64,000 nucleotides of DNA from Hyunsoonleella pacifica (GTDB lineage: Bacteria; Bacteroidota; Bacteroidia; Flavobacteriales; Flavobacteriaceae), in contig NZ_SIRS01000002.1 of assembly GCF_004310335.1 (NCBI RefSeq), forward strand, positions 558,001 to 622,000. Direction: 5' to 3'. Of the stretch, positions 27,180-36,932 are shown one piece after another. A program made the translations under genes and the position numbers. The notes beneath the pieces are model-generated. The model saw only the letters and a list, made by a program, of their open reading frames with translations. It had not been told where the DNA came from and searched no databases. Every line of letters begins with the position of its first letter. Position 1 is the stretch's first letter.

Positions 27180-27450
27180 GATAAAAATGATTTAATGGTT
27201 AATTATATCATTATGACACGGTATTAGAACAAAAAGACACATTTTAATTCAGTTTTTATTAGAAAATCGCTAATTTGCTCCTATATCCAGGGATGATTTC
27301 TCTCCCACGCTGCTTTTTCGAATTCTCGGAAGAATAAAGGTACAGAAGGAATGGTTATTTTACTCGGTTATCGAGATTGATTATTAATGTTCAGTCTAGC
27401 TATTAGTGGAATATTTATGTAGTCAAGAAATTTTAAAACTATTTTTTAAA
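27180..27450. other. Intergenic region upstream of rocD
   Basis: A 271-base gap between two divergent genes. I see no reading frame, no clear hairpin and no exact TAnnTTTG box in it. It must hold both promoters. An open frame extends the rocD reading frame to 27406, but its extra 15 residues are not family-like. Confidence 0.5.
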
Positions 27451-28731
27451 ATGGCTGTTTTAGAGCAATTAACGTCACAACAAGCAATTGAATTAGAGCA
27501 CAAATATGGTGCGCACAACTATCATCCATTACCTGTAGTACTAACCAAAGGTAAAGGTGTTTACGTTTGGGATGTAGAAGGCAAGAAATATTACGATTTT
27601 TTATCTGCATACTCAGCAGTTAATCAAGGGCATTGTCACCCAAAAATTATGAATGCTATGATTGAACAAACCAAAACATTAACACTTACTTCTAGAGCAT
27701 TTTATAATGATATGCTGGGGAGATACGAAAAGTATGCTACACAACTTTTTGGATTTGATAAGCTTTTGCCAATGAATACAGGAGCAGAAGCCGTAGAAAC
27801 TGCTTTAAAAATTGCTAGAAAATGGGCTTATGAAGTAAAGGGTATAGATGAAAACGAAGCTGAAATTGTGGTTTGTAAAAATAATTTTCATGGAAGAACA
27901 ACTACTATTATTTCGTTTTCAAATGATCCTGTAGCTCGCGAAAATTTTGGTCCGTACACAAAAGGATTTATAAAGATTGAATATGACAACCTTAAAGCGT
28001 TAGAAGATGTACTAAGAAAGAATCCAAATATTGCAGGCTTTTTAGTTGAGCCCATACAGGGAGAAGCTGGTGTTTATGTACCTAGTGATGGTTATTTAGT
28101 AGCGGCAAAAGCACTTTGCGAAACATATAACGTGCTGTTTATTGCTGATGAAGTACAAACTGGTATTGCACGAACAGGAAAATTACTGGCTACATGTGGT
28201 AATTGTAGTTGTAACAACGGAAATTGCTCTGACACACCTGATGTAAAACCAGATATTTTGATATTAGGAAAAGCGCTTAGCGGAGGCGCTTATCCGGTAA
28301 GTGCAGTTTTGGCTAAAGATAATATAATGGATGTGATTAAACCAGGTAATCATGGTAGTACTTTTGGGGGAAATCCAGTAGCAGCTGCAGTAGCTATTGC
28401 TGCCCTTGAAGTAATTCAGGAAGAAAATTTAGCTGAAAACGCATATATTTTAGGAAAACTGTTTAGAAGTGAATTAAATACATACATTAAAAATAGCAGT
28501 GTAGTTAAATTAGTAAGAGGTAAAGGCTTATTAAATGCCATAGTAATTAACGATGAAGAGAAAAATAATAAAGCTTGGGATATTTGTTTAGCATTAAGAG
28601 ATAATGGTTTATTGGCAAAACCTACACATAGAAATATTATTCGTTTTGCGCCTCCATTAGTAATAAATAAGGAACAGCTATTAGATTGTGTTTCAATTAT
28701 TGTGAAGACCCTAAGTGCTTTTGAAAAATAA
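27451..28731 (+). CDS. rocD: Ornithine--oxo-acid transaminase
   Basis: PLP-dependent class III aminotransferase that converts ornithine and 2-oxoglutarate to glutamate semialdehyde and glutamate. The 426-residue protein starts [20 protein letters not shown] at ATG 27451. [15 protein letters not shown] and FHGRT are cofactor-binding motifs, [14 protein letters not shown] holds the PLP aspartate, and K in ILGKALSGG near residue 273 forms the Schiff base. [11 protein letters not shown] closes the site. A short cysteine-rich insert with C249, C252, C254 and C259 sits between DEVQTG and the PLP lysine; Bacillus RocD has no such cysteines. An IS3-family element is inserted 16 bases after the stop, separating the gene from its terminator. 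Confidence 0.93.
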   Translation: MAVLEQLTSQQAIELEHKYGAHNYHPLPVVLTKGKGVYVWDVEGKKYYDFLSAYSAVNQGHCHPKIMNAMIEQTKTLTLTSRAFYNDMLGRYEKYATQLFGFDKLLPMNTGAEAVETALKIARKWAYEVKGIDENEAEIVVCKNNFHGRTTTIISFSNDPVARENFGPYTKGFIKIEYDNLKALEDVLRKNPNIAGFLVEPIQGEAGVYVPSDGYLVAAKALCETYNVLFIADEVQTGIARTGKLLATCGNCSCNNGNCSDTPDVKPDILILGKALSGGAYPVSAVLAKDNIMDVIKPGNHGSTFGGNPVAAAVAIAALEVIQEENLAENAYILGKLFRSELNTYIKNSSVVKLVRGKGLLNAIVINDEEKNNKAWDICLALRDNGLLAKPTHRNIIRFAPPLVINKEQLLDCVSIIVKTLSAFEK

Positions 28732-28744
28732 ATTTTATATTATT

Positions 28745-28747
28745 GAC
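28745..28747. repeat. Target site duplication, left copy (GAC)
   Basis: GAC directly before the left end of the IS3-family element, repeated as GAC at 30119-30121 after its right end. Confidence 0.7.
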
Positions 28748-28790
28748 TAGTCCTAAAAAACCGTTACAGTTTTAATTAGGATTAAAATTA

Positions 28791-29696
28791 CTAAAACTCT
28801 GAACAACCCATGGGTTGTTCAGAGTTTTTCTTTTTATAAGTTTTCACTTTGATTTTATCTTGTTTGTGCATTTGTTCTGGTGTTAGCATCTTGCATGATA
28901 AATGCGGTCTTTTGGTATTATAGATAGTAATGCTTTGCTTGATTATTTTTCGCATTGTTATCAGGTCTGATTTTTGGGTATTGATTAAAAACTCTTGCTT
29001 TAAGATACCGTTTACACGCTCGGCTATTGCATTTTGATACGGATCATAGGATTCTGTCATGCTACATATAATATTGTTTTTCAATAGTAATTCTTGATAA
29101 CCATCACTACAATACTGTAGACCCCCATCGGAATGGTGGATAAGTTTGTCATTGGGATACATCCTGCTTTTAATTGCTCGCCTTAATGTTTTGAGCGAAG
29201 CATCCACTTGCAGTGTATTGTCTAAATGGTAGCCTACAATCTTCTTAGAGTAGGCATCTGTGACTAAAGATAGGTACATCGGGTTCTGCCGATGTCCCAC
29301 ATAGGTAATGTCAGATACCCAAACTTGTTCTGGTCGGGTTACGGGTTTATCCTCTATCAGGTTCTTATGTTTTCTAAAACGGTGGTGTGAGTTAGTGGTT
29401 ATGTGGTAACTTCGTCTGGGCTTGATAAGCATTTTATTAGCTTTGAGAATGGCAAACAATCGATCCCTACCAACACCTAGCTCTTGTAATTCTACCTTTA
29501 GAATATGGTATAGCTTTCTGGTGCCAAGACGTGGTTGTTCTATACGGATACGCTGTACTAGGTCTATAACTTGATCTGCAATAGCTTGTCGTTTTTGCCT
29601 TGAGTTAATAGCTCTGTAATATACCTGCCTACTAAACCCAAGTAGCTCACAGGTGGTTGAGATACTCTCTTGATAATTGATTCTGAACATATCCAT
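28791..29696 (-). CDS. IS3-family transposase OrfB (DDE integrase domain)
   Basis: A 301-residue catalytic part of the transposase. An N-terminal HTH_21-like region (QRIRIEQPRLGTRKLYHIL, LFAILKANKMLIKPRRS) precedes the rve core. The DDE residues are in WVSDITYV, HHSDGGLQYCS and the NAIAERVNGILKQE segment, followed by YNTKRPHLSCKMLTPEQMH. Its ATG overlaps the stop of orfA by one base (TAATG). It also lies in the -1 frame reached from the heptamer A-AAA-AAC at 29717-29711, so an OrfAB fusion is expected. A 36-bp perfect palindrome forms the last codons (28793-28828). Confidence 0.93.
   Translation of the reverse strand: MDMFRINYQESISTTCELLGFSRQVYYRAINSRQKRQAIADQVIDLVQRIRIEQPRLGTRKLYHILKVELQELGVGRDRLFAILKANKMLIKPRRSYHITTNSHHRFRKHKNLIEDKPVTRPEQVWVSDITYVGHRQNPMYLSLVTDAYSKKIVGYHLDNTLQVDASLKTLRRAIKSRMYPNDKLIHHSDGGLQYCSDGYQELLLKNNIICSMTESYDPYQNAIAERVNGILKQEFLINTQKSDLITMRKIIKQSITIYNTKRPHLSCKMLTPEQMHKQDKIKVKTYKKKNSEQPMGCSEF
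28793..28828. terminator. Palindromic terminator inside the 3' end of orfB
   Basis: AAAACTCTGAACAACCCA (28793-28810) is followed at once by its exact reverse complement (28811-28828). On the plus strand it continues into a TTTTTCTTTTT tract, so it should stop transcripts entering the element from rocD. On the minus strand it ends orfB at the TAG codon. Confidence 0.75.
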
Positions 29697-30082
29697 TACT
29701 TGGGTTTGGAGTTTTTTCTGATTGGAATATTAAACTCTTTCTCTGCTAAATCTATCATCATATCGAACAAAATAGCTTTCTTGTCCGCGCGTTCTGCTAA
29801 GTGTTCTGCTCTGGCTTTTTGCTTCTCTAATAGCTTAACTTTCTCTTCAAGTTCTATGATACGCTGTTGTGGACTCTTAGACATAGGTTTGTAACTTTGG
29901 TTCTCCCAATCAAAGTTACCATATTTTCTAAGCCAATCCGTAATAGTGGATTTAGCTTGGATACCATACTTGACCAATGCCTGAGAACGTGTGAGTTCTC
30001 CTTGCTCAATCTCACGAACTACATCTAACTTAAAGGACTTCGGATAATCCTTCTGGGTACGTTTTACATATTTATTTTTCAT
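29696..30082 (-). CDS. IS3-family transposase OrfA (helix-turn-helix)
   Basis: A 128-residue DNA-binding part of the transposase. The N-terminal HTH is YPKSFKLDVVREIEQGELTRSQALVKYGIQAKSTITDWLRKYG. A leucine-zipper-like coiled coil follows (QQRIIELEEKVKLLEKQKARAEHLAERADKKAILFDMMIDLAE). Near the end the codons AGA AAA AAC contain the -1 slippery heptamer A-AAA-AAC (29717-29711) in the correct phase. Slippage there leads into the orfB frame. Confidence 0.92.
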   Translation of the reverse strand: MKNKYVKRTQKDYPKSFKLDVVREIEQGELTRSQALVKYGIQAKSTITDWLRKYGNFDWENQSYKPMSKSPQQRIIELEEKVKLLEKQKARAEHLAERADKKAILFDMMIDLAEKEFNIPIRKNSKPK

Positions 30083-30118
30083 TACACTTAAATTTAGTGT
30101 AACGCTATTTCAGGACGA

Positions 30119-30121
30119 GAC
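30119..30121. repeat. Target site duplication, right copy (GAC)
   Basis: GAC directly after the right end of the IS3-family element, identical to 28745-28747. Confidence 0.7.
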
Positions 30122-30181
30122 ATATTTAGATAATAAAAAAAACCAGAGCATATGCTCTGGTTTTTTTTATTATCTAAATAT
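30122..30181. terminator. 60-bp perfect palindrome acting as bidirectional terminator
   Basis: The left arm 30122-30151 and right arm 30152-30181 are exact reverse complements. The core is CCAGAGCAT / ATGCTCTGG, flanked by eight A on one side and eight T on the other. It lies after the TPR gene (minus strand). It was probably also the terminator of rocD before the IS3 element entered at its edge. Confidence 0.85.
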
Positions 30182-30197
30182 AGGTTATTGTCTCAGC

Positions 30198-31439
30198 TTA
30201 CATAGCTTCAACTATAGCCTTCATTTCTTTAAATTTTTCAGTTTCCCCGAGAACGCTATAAATATTCATCAAAGTTTTAGCGGAATTAGAGCTTTTTGGA
30301 TTAATCTCTAAAGCTTTGGATAAAAACGGAACAGCCTCTTTATAGATTGCTTGTCGCTTTTCACGTAATTCATCATAACGTCTGTTGTCAGCTGATGATG
30401 TTCCAAGTCCATTCATCTCTTCAATAATGTCTTTCTCTTTTCCTAATATTACTGCAGCACTATTAATATAAGCATTGATGTAATTTGGATCTAAATCAAT
30501 AGTTTTTTTATAATATTCCAAAGCTTCATCAGGTTGATTCGAATCAGCAGATATTACGCCCAAATTATATTGCAGTTCAGCATTTTCAGGATCTAACTTT
30601 GTAGCTGTTTCCATTAACTCTTTAAACTTTTCAGTATTACCCATTTTATAATAGATGTTTGCTTCTGAAAGAATTAAATTAATGTCATTAGGAGCTTCAG
30701 ATTTAGCATCTTTAATGGCTTGTATAGCTTTTTCATTATCTCCTTTTGATATGTAAATCAATGCAACATTTTTAACAATCTCACCTCGTTTTGAAGAAGT
30801 GACTTCATCAGTAGGGTCTTTATACAACTTTGCCTTAACTTGGAAGTCTCTCTGTGTTTTATCCTCAAAACGATCTTTTTGTCCTGATTCAACATTTACA
30901 GCAAAATACTGAGTTTCAATACCAGTATACTTTAAATCCTTAAGCTGTTGATATAAGCCTAATGCTCTATCGTAATCAGGGACATTTACAGCTGTGGCAG
31001 CAGCATAATATAGATATATTGTGTCACTTTGTCTTAAATTATATAACTTTTCAAAATGATCAGAAGCAACATCAAACTTTTTATCTTCATAAGCTTTGTT
31101 TCCTTTTTCTAAGAGCTTATTAATTACGTCATTATTTATTTTAGTTACTTCATCTTTATAAACTCCCTTAGCTTTATTTAAGAAACCTAATGCTGTATCA
31201 ATCTCTTCGTTTGATCCCGCTCCATTGGCATACAGGGCTAATCCTTTTAAATAATTATATTTAGTTAACAATTTGTCATCTAAAGAACTTAACATAGGTT
31301 CTACAATCTTTAAAGCCTCCTTTGCTTCCGCAAAGTTATTGGCTTTAACGGCTTTCTCAACAGCTTTCAACTCTTTTTTCTGTGCAAAAGAAAATGTGCT
31401 TAATGAAATAGCTATAGCTATAATTAGTTGTTTTTTCAT
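30198..31439 (-). CDS. Exported tetratricopeptide repeat protein
   Basis: A 413-residue protein with a signal peptide (QLIIAIAISLSTFSFAQ). It carries TPR units across most of its length, for example EKGNKAYEDKKFDVASDHFEKLYNL, VALIYISKGDNEKAIQAIKDAKSEAP, NIYYKMGNTEKFKELMETATKLDPENAELQYNLGVISADSNQPDEALEYYKKTIDLDPNYINAYINSAAV and the final PFLSKALEINPKSSNSAKTLMNIY. It is probably periplasmic and serves as a protein-interaction scaffold; the partner is unknown. It starts 20 bases after gyrA in the same direction, an arrangement that suggests co-transcription. Confidence 0.85.
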   Translation of the reverse strand: MKKQLIIAIAISLSTFSFAQKKELKAVEKAVKANNFAEAKEALKIVEPMLSSLDDKLLTKYNYLKGLALYANGAGSNEEIDTALGFLNKAKGVYKDEVTKINNDVINKLLEKGNKAYEDKKFDVASDHFEKLYNLRQSDTIYLYYAAATAVNVPDYDRALGLYQQLKDLKYTGIETQYFAVNVESGQKDRFEDKTQRDFQVKAKLYKDPTDEVTSSKRGEIVKNVALIYISKGDNEKAIQAIKDAKSEAPNDINLILSEANIYYKMGNTEKFKELMETATKLDPENAELQYNLGVISADSNQPDEALEYYKKTIDLDPNYINAYINSAAVILGKEKDIIEEMNGLGTSSADNRRYDELREKRQAIYKEAVPFLSKALEINPKSSNSAKTLMNIYSVLGETEKFKEMKAIVEAM

Positions 31440-31459
31440 TTTAATTCAATTTGTATTAT

Positions 31460-33997
31460 TTATTCGTTATTGTTGTTATCAGTATCATTATTATCAACAG
31501 TTGTGCCATCATTTGAAACATCAGTATTTTCAGTGGTTTCTACATCATCCACGTCATCCTCGTCGTGTCTAACTTTGGCAACTGCAGCAATAGAATCGCT
31601 CCCCTTTAAGTTTATCAATCTTACACCTTGTGTAGCACGTCCCATAACGCGTAAATCTTCTACAGCCATTCTTATGGCAATACCAGATTTATTGATAATC
31701 ATTAAATCGTCACTATCAGTTACATTTTTAATAGAAACTAGGTTTCCTGTTTTATCTGTAATAGAGATAGTTTTTACACCTTTACCTCCTCTATTGGTAA
31801 TACGATAATCATCTAAACTGGAACGTTTTCCGTAACCATTTTCAGAAACAACTAATATGTTACTTTCCATGTCATCTACAGCTATCATACCTATTACTTC
31901 ATCCTTGTCGTGTGCTAAAGTTATACCTCTTACACCTGAAGCATTTCTACCCATAGGTCTTGTCTTTGCTTCTTCAAAGCGAATGGCTTTTCCAGACTTA
32001 AGTGCCAACATCACTTGACTCTCTCCTGTAGTCAATTTAGCTTCTAACAACTCATCACCATTCTTAATTGTTATCGCATTGATACCATTTGTTCTTGGAC
32101 GAGAATACTGCTCTAAAGATGTTTTCTTTACTTGTCCTTTTTTGGTTGCCATAATGACATATTGGCTGTTTATATAGTCCTCATCTTTTAAATCTTGAGT
32201 ACAAATAAATGCCATTACCTTGTCATCTTGTTCAATATTTATGAGGTTTTGAATAGCTCTACCCTTTGAGGTTTTTGCGCCTTCAGGAATTTCATAAACA
32301 CGCATCCAGAAACATTTTCCTTTTTGTGTAAAGAATAGCATGTACTGATGATTCGTTCCTACAAATAAATGTTCTAAGAAGTCTTCATTTCTGGTAGTAG
32401 ACGCTTTTTGCCCAACTCCTCCTCTATTTTGAGTTTTATACTCGGTTAAAGATGTTCGCTTAATATAACCTGCATGAGAGATGGTAATTACCACTTTCTC
32501 ATTTGGTATCATATCTTCAATACTTAAATCTCCTCCAGCATATTCTATTACAGAACGTCTTTCATCACCATATTTATCTCTAATTACTTCCAATTCTTCC
32601 TTAATGATATTCATTCTACGATCTTTATTATCAAGAATATCTTTTAAATCGGCAATGGTTTTAATTATCTCTTCGTATTCTGATCGTAACTTGTCCTGCT
32701 CTAGTCCTGTTAATTGACGTAAACGCATTTCTACGATAGCACGCGCTTGAATTTCTGAAAGTTCAAAACGTTTAATTAAATTCTCACGCGCCTCATCTGC
32801 ATTTGAAGATGCTCTGATAATTTGAATAACTTCGTCTATATTATCAGAAGCGATAATTAAACCTTCTAAAATATGTGCTCTTTCTTCTGCTTTACGAAGT
32901 TCATATTGAGTTCTTCTAACTACAACTTCATGCCTATGCTCAACAAAATAATGAATGAGATCTTTTAAATTTAAAAGTTGAGGTCTTCCATTAACTAAAG
33001 CAATGTTATTCACACTAAATGAAGACTGTAGCGCAGTATACTTATATAATTTGTTCAAGACTATATTTGGAATTGCATCACGCTTTAACACATAAACAAT
33101 ACGCATACCTTTCCTGTCAGATTCATCACGGATTGTAGAAATCCCTTCAAGCTTTTTCTCGTTAACTAAATCGGCAGTCTTCTTAATCATATCTGCCTTA
33201 TTTACTTGATAAGGAATCTCATCTACAATAATGCACTCACGACCGTTAACTTCTTCAATATTTGCTTTTCCTCTCAGCACAACTCTACCACGACCTGTAT
33301 GAAATGCATCTCTAACACCGTCATATCCATAAATAGTTCCTCCTGTTGGAAAATCTGGTGCTTTTATAAATGACATTAATTCATCAATCTCAATCTCATC
33401 ATTATCAATGTAAGCAATGGTACCATTTACAACTTCGGTTAAATTGTGAGGTGGCATATTTGTAGCCATACCTACTGCAATTCCAGAAGCTCCATTCACT
33501 AGTAGTCCAGGTATTCTAGTTGGTAATACAGTAGGCTCTTGAAGTGTATCATCAAAATTCAGTTTATGATCAACTGTCTCTTTATCAATATCTGCAAGCA
33601 TCTCTTCAGAAATCTTTTGCATTCTTGCTTCAGTATAACGCATTGCTGCAGGACTATCGCCATCTACAGAACCAAAATTTCCTTGACCATCAACCAGCAT
33701 ATAACGCAAACTCCATTCTTGTGCCATACGCACCATGGTATCATAAACCGAAGTATCACCATGTGGGTGATATTTACCTAAAACTTCTCCAACTATTCTA
33801 GCTGATTTCTTGTGTGCTGAATTTGCTCTAACTCCTAATTCATGCATGCCGTAAAGCACACGTCTATGAACAGGCTTTAAACCATCTCTTACATCTGGTA
33901 GCGCACGTGACACAATGACCGACATTGAATAATCAATGTACGCAGATTTCATCTCATCTTCAATGTTAATAGGTATCAGTTTTTCTCCTTCTGCCAT
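31460..33997 (-). CDS. gyrA: DNA gyrase subunit A
   Basis: Breakage-reunion subunit of the type II topoisomerase that introduces negative supercoils. It has 845 residues, the usual length. The N-terminal part has [27 protein letters not shown]. The quinolone region is [19 protein letters not shown]; the position equal to E. coli Ser83 is Thr here, which is natural in several groups. The active-site tyrosine is in [12 protein letters not shown]. The C-terminal pinwheel includes the GyrA box QNRGGVGQK. The last residues are very acidic and Asn/Asp-rich ([19 protein letters not shown] and after). gyrB is not in the window. Confidence 0.96.
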   Translation of the reverse strand: MAEGEKLIPINIEDEMKSAYIDYSMSVIVSRALPDVRDGLKPVHRRVLYGMHELGVRANSAHKKSARIVGEVLGKYHPHGDTSVYDTMVRMAQEWSLRYMLVDGQGNFGSVDGDSPAAMRYTEARMQKISEEMLADIDKETVDHKLNFDDTLQEPTVLPTRIPGLLVNGASGIAVGMATNMPPHNLTEVVNGTIAYIDNDEIEIDELMSFIKAPDFPTGGTIYGYDGVRDAFHTGRGRVVLRGKANIEEVNGRECIIVDEIPYQVNKADMIKKTADLVNEKKLEGISTIRDESDRKGMRIVYVLKRDAIPNIVLNKLYKYTALQSSFSVNNIALVNGRPQLLNLKDLIHYFVEHRHEVVVRRTQYELRKAEERAHILEGLIIASDNIDEVIQIIRASSNADEARENLIKRFELSEIQARAIVEMRLRQLTGLEQDKLRSEYEEIIKTIADLKDILDNKDRRMNIIKEELEVIRDKYGDERRSVIEYAGGDLSIEDMIPNEKVVITISHAGYIKRTSLTEYKTQNRGGVGQKASTTRNEDFLEHLFVGTNHQYMLFFTQKGKCFWMRVYEIPEGAKTSKGRAIQNLINIEQDDKVMAFICTQDLKDEDYINSQYVIMATKKGQVKKTSLEQYSRPRTNGINAITIKNGDELLEAKLTTGESQVMLALKSGKAIRFEEAKTRPMGRNASGVRGITLAHDKDEVIGMIAVDDMESNILVVSENGYGKRSSLDDYRITNRGGKGVKTISITDKTGNLVSIKNVTDSDDLMIINKSGIAIRMAVEDLRVMGRATQGVRLINLKGSDSIAAVAKVRHDEDDVDDVETTENTDVSNDGTTVDNNDTDNNNNE

Positions 33998-34259
33998 ATA
34001 TAATTTAATTTAGTTTTTACGATTTTTTCAAAACATGCTAATATAATAATTTCGTTAGTGTGAATAAGTGATTTTTGCTTCTGTTTTAAGACTTTTTATT
34101 AACAATTTCACTACTATTTTTAGTTAATAACTATAAGGTTATAGGTTTTGATTTTTTGATTAATTTTTCGTCAATTAGCACGACTAATACATTTTAAGGT
34201 ATAGTTTTTGTCGTTAGTAAAAATGTTTTAGTATTTTTAATGCAGAAAGGTATTTAGTT
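33998..34259. other. Divergent promoter region of gyrA and clpC
   Basis: A 262-base AT-rich gap between divergent start codons. No exact TAnnTTTG box, hairpin or repeat is clear. TATAGTTTTTG at 34200-34210 is the closest to a -7 element for clpC. Confidence 0.4.
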
Positions 34260-36812
34260 ATGGATGATAATTTTTCCCCAAGAGTAAAAGATGTAATCGC
34301 TTATAGCAAAGAAGAAGCGTTGCGATTAGGGCATGATTTTATTGGCACCGAGCATTTGATGCTAGGATTGCTTAGAGATGGAAATGGAAAAGCAATAGAT
34401 ATATTAAGTGCGTTGGATGTAGACTTAAATCATTTAAGACGAAAAGTTGAAATTTTAAGTCCTGCTAATCCAAATATTAGTATCGCTTCAAATCAAAAGA
34501 AAAACCTGCACCTAACACGTCAGGCAGAGCGTGCTTTAAAAACCACTTTTTTAGAAGCGAAACTATTTCAAAGTACATCTATAAACACAGCACATTTGCT
34601 GTTGTGTATTTTACGAAACGAAAATGACCCAACTACCAAACTATTGAATAAGTTAAAAGTTGACTATGATAATGTTAAAGAACAATTTAAACAAATGATT
34701 ACAAACGATAATGATGATTATATAGAGCCTAAATCTGAATCGTTCCAAGATGATGATGCTAATTTAGGAGATGAATCTCAAAAGGATAATATTTTTAATT
34801 CCCCATCAGGCAAGTCTAATAAGAAGTCTAAAACACCTGTTCTAGATAACTTTGGACGTGATTTAACGGCTTTAGCTGAAGAAGGCAAGCTAGACCCTGT
34901 TGTGGGTAGAGAAGCTGAAATACAACGTGTTTCACAGATTTTGAGTAGACGAAAGAAAAACAATCCACTTTTAATAGGTGAACCAGGTGTAGGTAAATCT
35001 GCCATTGCTGAAGGTTTAGCTTTAAGAATTGTAAAACGAAAAGTATCAAGAATTTTATTTAATAAAAGAGTTGTTACTCTTGATTTAGCAAGTTTAGTAG
35101 CTGGTACAAAATATCGCGGTCAATTTGAAGAGCGCATGAAGGCTGTAATGAACGAACTAGAAAAGAATGATGATGTCATACTTTTTATTGATGAAATACA
35201 CACTATAGTTGGGGCTGGAGGTGCTACTGGGAGCTTGGATGCTTCTAATATGTTTAAACCTGCCTTAGCTCGTGGAGAAATTCAATGCATCGGTGCTACA
35301 ACACTTGATGAATACAGGCAATATATCGAGAAAGATGGTGCTTTAGAGCGTCGCTTTCAAAAAGTGATTGTGCAACCAACTACTGTTGAAGAGACTATTG
35401 AAATCCTTAACAACATTAAAGGAAAATATGAAGAACATCACAATGTTGATTTTACACCAGAAGCTGTAGAAGCTTGTGTAAAGTTGACTAATAGATATAT
35501 GACGGATAGATTTCTTCCAGATAAAGCTATCGATGCTTTAGATGAAGCTGGATCTCGTGTCCACATTACTAATATTGATGTGCCTCAACAGATATTAGAA
35601 CTTGAGAAACAATTAGAACAAGTTCGAGAAACAAAAAATTCTGTGGTAAAAAAGCAGAAATATGAGGAAGCTGCAAAATTAAGAGATGATGAAAAACGCT
35701 TAGAAAAAGATTTGGCTATAGCCCAAGAAAAATGGGAAGAGGAAACTAAGCAACATCGTGAAATTGTTACTGAAGAGAATGTAGCAGATGTAGTATCGAT
35801 GATGACTGGAATTCCTGTAAACAGAATTGCACAAACTGAGATTAATAAATTGGCTGAATTACCAAACCTTATTAAAGGTAAAGTAATTGGACAAGATCAA
35901 GCTGTAGTAAAGGTTGTAAAAGCTATACAACGTAACCGTGCAGGATTAAAGGATCCTAATAAGCCCATAGGATCTTTTATCTTCTTAGGTCAAACAGGTG
36001 TTGGTAAAACTCAATTAGCTAAAGTGCTATCTCGTCAATTGTTTGATAGTGAAGATTCTTTAATTAGAATAGACATGAGTGAGTATATGGAGAAGTTTGC
36101 AATATCCCGTTTAGTTGGCGCGCCTCCTGGATACGTTGGATACGAGGAAGGTGGACAATTAACTGAAAAAGTAAGACGTAAGCCCTACTCTGTTATTTTA
36201 TTAGATGAAATTGAAAAGGCTCACCCTGATGTATTTAATATGTTACTGCAAGTGCTTGATGACGGTCATTTAACTGATAGTTTAGGTAGAAAGATTGATT
36301 TTAGAAACACCATCATTATCATGACCTCAAATATAGGAGCAAGAAAACTTCAAGATTTTGGTTCAGGTATAGGTTTTGGTACTTCAGCTCAAAAAGCACA
36401 AGAAGATGCCAATGCTCAAAAAGTTATTGAAAATGCACTTAAAAAGTCATTTGCTCCTGAATTCTTAAATAGAATTGATGATGTAGTAGTCTTTAATCCT
36501 CTTGAGAAAGAAGACATTAATCAAATCATTGACATTGAGTTAGAAAAATTACTATCTAGAATTAAAGGTTTAGGCTATAATTTAAAATTAACCAAAACCG
36601 CCAAAGATTATATCGCTGATAAAGGTTTTGATAAGCAATATGGGGCAAGACCACTAAAACGTGCTATTCAGAAGTATATTGAAGATGCGTTAGCAGAAGA
36701 AATAGTAGCTTCAAATCTTCAAGAAGGCGATAAAATTATTATCGATTTAGATAAGAAAACGGAAGAACTAAAAATAGATATCGAAAAGGCAGAAAAGCCC
36801 ACAGAGTCTTAA
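34260..36812 (+). CDS. clpC: ATP-dependent Clp protease ATP-binding subunit ClpC
   Basis: HSP100-type unfoldase that feeds proteins to ClpP, 850 residues. The N-domain has two Clp_N repeats (residues about 5-140: FSPRVKDVIAYSKEEALRLGHDFIGTEHLMLGLL). AAA-1 has GEPGVGKSAIAEGLA near 240 and FIDEIHTIVGAG. The middle part holds a UVR-like motif (KKQKYEEAAKLRDDEKRLEKDL, near 465), which marks ClpC rather than ClpA or ClpB. AAA-2 has GQTGVGKTQLAK near 578, RLVGAPPGYVGYEEGG and LLDEIEKAHPDVFN, and a C-terminal D2-small domain. A linker of about 35 acidic and serine-rich residues separates the N-domain from AAA-1. A terminator follows. Confidence 0.95.
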   Translation: MDDNFSPRVKDVIAYSKEEALRLGHDFIGTEHLMLGLLRDGNGKAIDILSALDVDLNHLRRKVEILSPANPNISIASNQKKNLHLTRQAERALKTTFLEAKLFQSTSINTAHLLLCILRNENDPTTKLLNKLKVDYDNVKEQFKQMITNDNDDYIEPKSESFQDDDANLGDESQKDNIFNSPSGKSNKKSKTPVLDNFGRDLTALAEEGKLDPVVGREAEIQRVSQILSRRKKNNPLLIGEPGVGKSAIAEGLALRIVKRKVSRILFNKRVVTLDLASLVAGTKYRGQFEERMKAVMNELEKNDDVILFIDEIHTIVGAGGATGSLDASNMFKPALARGEIQCIGATTLDEYRQYIEKDGALERRFQKVIVQPTTVEETIEILNNIKGKYEEHHNVDFTPEAVEACVKLTNRYMTDRFLPDKAIDALDEAGSRVHITNIDVPQQILELEKQLEQVRETKNSVVKKQKYEEAAKLRDDEKRLEKDLAIAQEKWEEETKQHREIVTEENVADVVSMMTGIPVNRIAQTEINKLAELPNLIKGKVIGQDQAVVKVVKAIQRNRAGLKDPNKPIGSFIFLGQTGVGKTQLAKVLSRQLFDSEDSLIRIDMSEYMEKFAISRLVGAPPGYVGYEEGGQLTEKVRRKPYSVILLDEIEKAHPDVFNMLLQVLDDGHLTDSLGRKIDFRNTIIIMTSNIGARKLQDFGSGIGFGTSAQKAQEDANAQKVIENALKKSFAPEFLNRIDDVVVFNPLEKEDINQIIDIELEKLLSRIKGLGYNLKLTKTAKDYIADKGFDKQYGARPLKRAIQKYIEDALAEEIVASNLQEGDKIIIDLDKKTEELKIDIEKAEKPTES

Positions 36813-36834
36813 GAAAGTAACCGTAGATAAACAT

Positions 36835-36872
36835 AAAGCCTACATCTAATTTTAGATTGTAGGCTTTTTTTT
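36835..36872 (+). terminator. Terminator after clpC (copy A of a duplicated terminator)
   Basis: AAAGCCTACA, TCTAATTTTAGA, then TGTAGGCTTT with eight T. A nearly identical hairpin, including part of the downstream flank (TTGATAAAA), lies at 39204-39242. Confidence 0.88.
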
Positions 36873-36932
36873 GATAAAAACTGTAACACATCAAAAAAGT
36901 TATTCTCCTTATAATAGTAAACCAATTATTTT

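Larger units (their letters stand above)
28748..30118 (-). mobile_element. IS3-family insertion sequence, 1371 bp, apparently intact
   Basis: Contains orfA and orfB on the minus strand. Imperfect terminal inverted repeats are visible. The left end (plus strand) reads TAGTCCTAAAAAACCGTTACA and the right end (minus strand) TCGTCCTGAAATAGCGTTACA, sharing T-GTCCT-AAA-A-CGTTACA. A 3-bp target duplication GAC flanks it, as is usual for IS3. Both reading frames are open and the DDE residues are readable, so the element may still move. It lies between rocD and a large palindromic terminator. Confidence 0.88.

Noticed and set aside
27406-27450. Upstream extension of rocD to 27406
   Set aside because: The extra residues [15 protein letters not shown] are not like any RocD N-terminus; [11 protein letters not shown] at 27451 is.
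32481-32717. Plus-strand frames inside gyrA, clpC, lpd and other long genes
   Set aside because: They lie opposite or out of frame with clear conserved genes and show no domain of their own.
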